Assembly: GCA_052436255.1 (NCBI GenBank) | Contig: JBQVNP010000008.1 | Location: 17,096-81,095, forward strand | Length of the DNA: 64,000 bases | Source: Pelomonas sp052436255 | Lineage (GTDB): Bacteria > Pseudomonadota > Gammaproteobacteria > Burkholderiales > Burkholderiaceae_C | Direction: 5' to 3' | In this document: positions 62,055-64,000 of the stretch, one piece after another | Layout of the letters: each line of letters begins with the position of its first letter | Position numbering within the stretch: position 1 is the stretch's first letter | Notes under the pieces: generated by a model | Seen by the model: only the letters and a program-made list of their open reading frames with translations | Told to the model about the DNA's origin: nothing | The model's database searches: none | Translations under genes and position numbers: made by a program

Positions 62055-63683
62055 ATGCAAGCGATGAGAGTCTGGCTCGCCATGGGCCTGTGGCTGCTGG
62101 GTTGTGCCGGCGCACAGGCGCAGGTCGAAAGCGCCGACGCCGACTGGCGCTACCGCATCCAGCCGGGTGACACGCTGATCACGCTGACCGAAGCCTGGCT
62201 GGCGCCGCCCCGGGGCTGGCGCGACCTGCAGAAGCTCAACCGCGTGTCCGACCCGCTGCGCTTGATGCCCGGCGCCACGTTGCGCATGCCCGTGGCCTGG
62301 CTGCGGCGCGAGGCGAGCGTCGCCGAAGCCGTGTTCGTGCGCGGCCAGGTGGTGCGCCAGCGCGGTACGGCGACCGAGGCGCTGGCGGCAGGCAGCACGC
62401 TGCAGGGCGGCGACCGCATCCGCACCGGCGCCCAGTCCAGCGCCAGCCTGCGCTTTGCCGACGGCTCGCGGCTGCTGATTCCGCCCGCGAGCGACGTCAC
62501 GCTGGAGCAACTGCTGGTGCTCGGCCGTGGCGCTCTTCCCCAGGTGCGCATCGGCGTGCAGCAGGGTGGGGCGGACAGCCGCGTGGCGCCCAATGCCCAG
62601 CGCGTGCCGCTCTATGACGTGCGCACGCCGCATGTCAACCTGGGCGTGCGGGGCACCGAGTTTCGCGTCCAGACGGCGGGGGCGCAAAGCCGCATGCAGG
62701 TGCTGTCTGGCGCCGTGCAGGCCGATGGCCTCGGCACCGCCGTGGCGGCCGGCCAGGGGCTGCTGGCAGAGGGGCCGGCGCGCAGCGTCGCGCCGCTGCT
62801 CGCTGCGCCCGACCTGGCCGGCCTGGTCGGCGTTGCGGAGCGGCTGCCGCTCTACCTGAGCTGGGTCGGCGGGCCGACCGGCGCGGTCACCTGGCGTGCC
62901 CAGCTGTATCCGCGCGGCGACTTCGACCGCCTGCTGCTGGACGCGAGCGTGGGCGAACCGGCAGTGACCTGGCCCGAGGCGCGCGATCTGCCCGACGGCG
63001 ACTACACACTGCGCGTGCGCGCCGTCGACGCGCGCGGCCAGGAAGGTGCGGCGGCCGACGCCCACATCCGCCTGCTGGCCCGCCCCGAGCCGCCCTTCAT
63101 CCAGGCGCCCGCCGTCGGCACCGTCGGCTACACGGGCAGTCTGGGCCTGGCCTGGACACGCAACGCCGCAGCGCCCGCTGCGCGGCTGCAGATCGCCCGC
63201 GATGCCGGCTTCAAGGACCTGGTCTTGCAGCCGCCCCCCCTCGACGCAGCGACCTACGAGGCCAGGCTGCCGGACGGGCTGTACCACTGGCGCATCGCTG
63301 CCGTCGAAGCCGGCGGCCGCGCCGGCCCCTTCAGCGACACGCAGACGTTCGAGCTGAGGCCGCCGCCGCCGGCCCCGCCGCGCGCCGAGCCGGAGGTCAG
63401 CGGCGACCAGCTCAAGCTGCGCTGGCGCGCCGACGCGGGCGTCGTGCGCTACGAGCTGGAGTGGGCCAAGGCCGACACCTTCGACGGCGCCGACATGCAG
63501 CGCATCGCCACCGACAAGCCCGAGGTGACGCTGCCCAAGCCCTCACCGGGACAATACTTCCTGCGCGCGCGCGCCTTCAACGCGGCCGGCGCGGCCAGCC
63601 CCTGGGGGCAGACGCAGATGATCGAGATACCTTATCCGCGCTGGCTGTGGCTGCTGCCGCTGCTGCTCGTCCCGCTGCTTTGA
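62055..63683 (+). CDS. Secreted LysM-FecR domain protein
   Basis: A 542-residue exported protein: signal peptide ending near AQA-QV, a LysM motif (YRIQPGDTLITL) at about residues 34-83, a FecR-like domain at about 100-215 (GDRIRTGAQSSASLRFADGSRLLI, GVRGTEFRV), fibronectin-like repeats, and a C-terminal hydrophobic helix. This is not an iron-siderophore FecR; it is the FecR-domain protein found with CHASE2 proteins. An AAGGGGAGG site precedes the ATG. The CHASE2 gene follows after 10 bases. Confidence 0.85.
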   Translation: MQAMRVWLAMGLWLLGCAGAQAQVESADADWRYRIQPGDTLITLTEAWLAPPRGWRDLQKLNRVSDPLRLMPGATLRMPVAWLRREASVAEAVFVRGQVVRQRGTATEALAAGSTLQGGDRIRTGAQSSASLRFADGSRLLIPPASDVTLEQLLVLGRGALPQVRIGVQQGGADSRVAPNAQRVPLYDVRTPHVNLGVRGTEFRVQTAGAQSRMQVLSGAVQADGLGTAVAAGQGLLAEGPARSVAPLLAAPDLAGLVGVAERLPLYLSWVGGPTGAVTWRAQLYPRGDFDRLLLDASVGEPAVTWPEARDLPDGDYTLRVRAVDARGQEGAAADAHIRLLARPEPPFIQAPAVGTVGYTGSLGLAWTRNAAAPAARLQIARDAGFKDLVLQPPPLDAATYEARLPDGLYHWRIAAVEAGGRAGPFSDTQTFELRPPPPAPPRAEPEVSGDQLKLRWRADAGVVRYELEWAKADTFDGADMQRIATDKPEVTLPKPSPGQYFLRARAFNAAGAASPWGQTQMIEIPYPRWLWLLPLLLVPLL

Positions 63684-63693
63684 AACCCTGGCC

Positions 63694-64000
63694 TTGAAAC
63701 GCTGGCCCTGGCTCGCCCTGCCTGGCGCATTGCTGCTGTGGGCACTGCTGGCCCTGACGGGCGCGCAGGCGCGCATCGACCGCGCCATCGGCGACCTGTT
63801 GCTGCGCGCCGCGGCGCCAGCGCCGCCGGCCGTGGCCAGCAGCGTCATCGTCGACATCGACGACGCTTCGCTGCGCGCACTGCGCCAGCCGCTGGGCGAG
63901 TGGCCGTACTCGCGCGACGTCTATGCGCTGATGCTGGACTACCTGGGCCGGGCCGGCGCCCGCCTCGTCGTCGTCGACATCGTGCTGGCCGGCCCGCGCG
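63694..64000 (+). CDS. CHASE2 sensor protein (3' truncated by window edge)
   Basis: The first 102 codons of a protein with an N-terminal membrane helix (WLALPGALLLWALLAL) and the start of a CHASE2 periplasmic sensor (VIVDIDDASLRALRQPLGEWP). The output domain is outside the window; relatives carry adenylate cyclase, kinase or GGDEF outputs. No ATG is available, and TTG at 63694, 10 bases after the FecR-domain gene, is the likely start. Confidence 0.8.
   Translation, partial: MKRWPWLALPGALLLWALLALTGAQARIDRAIGDLLLRAAAPAPPAVASSVIVDIDDASLRALRQPLGEWPYSRDVYALMLDYLGRAGARLVVVDIVLAGPR

Noticed and set aside
62055..63683. FecR-type siderophore signalling
   Set aside because: No ECF sigma or TonB receptor is adjacent and the protein has LysM and fibronectin-like parts and a signal peptide, unlike FecR anti-sigma regulators.

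Overview
The window is about 70% G+C, densely packed, and carries genes typical of a betaproteobacterium of the order Burkholderiales. The smg-dprA-LysM / def-fmt-htpX neighbourhood, AzlCD, a PPi-type phosphofructokinase, tandem cyanophycin synthetases and the liu/mcc leucine genes all fit the Rubrivivax-Roseateles-Leptothrix side of that order. The order-level placement is an inference from gene content and composition. I saw no rRNA, tRNA, CRISPR array, transposase or prophage gene.

Layout. (1) 1-4380: the 3' end of secD, then secF and a DUF1631 gene closed by a clear hairpin terminator. (2) 4399-9787: smg, dprA and a LysM gene on the minus strand, divergent from def, fmt and htpX. fmt carries an in-frame, palindrome-containing insertion. 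(3) 9824-20663: a lipoprotein, a Tat-signal GIN-domain protein, azlCD, pgk, a diguanylate cyclase, maeB, a divergent EamA transporter/XRE-cupin regulator pair, a GNAT enzyme and pyk. (4) 20697-26957: cadR with a textbook 19-bp-spacer MerR promoter driving a short CDF metal transporter, a periplasmic binding protein, then an ECF sigma factor divergent from a secreted unknown protein and a Ser/Thr kinase. (5) 26961-34536: a cyanophycin locus with cphA2 and cphA1 on the minus strand, divergent from an ABC exporter with an unusual N-terminal domain and a DUF1854 gene. (6) 34679-41774: bfr/bfd around a Fur-box-like site, a cold-shock gene, a YgiQ radical-SAM protein, a REC-GGDEF-EAL protein and pfp. 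(7) 41782-47024 (minus): a J-domain protein with HscC-type Hsp70, a secreted YciI-like protein and a degenerate HD-GYP protein.

(8) 47195-60978 (all minus) is one long, tightly spaced array. Leucine/isovalerate catabolism (mccB, enoyl-CoA hydratase, mccA, HMG-CoA lyase) is interleaved with biotin synthesis (bioA, bioF, bioD, bioB), which makes the cofactor of the carboxylase. Embedded in it with four-base overlaps or gaps of a few bases are a VapBC toxin-antitoxin module and a lower-GC two-gene ATPase/TOPRIM-like cassette that looks like an anti-phage or DNA-processing pair. A divergent TetR gene at 61129 may regulate the array. (9) The right end holds a LysM-FecR protein and the start of a CHASE2 protein.

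Most promising for something undescribed: the ATPase/TOPRIM-like cassette locked into the biotin operon (51898-53642), the cyanophycin-linked ABC/DUF1854 pair, the ECF-kinase-secreted protein cluster, and the coding palindromic insertion in fmt.
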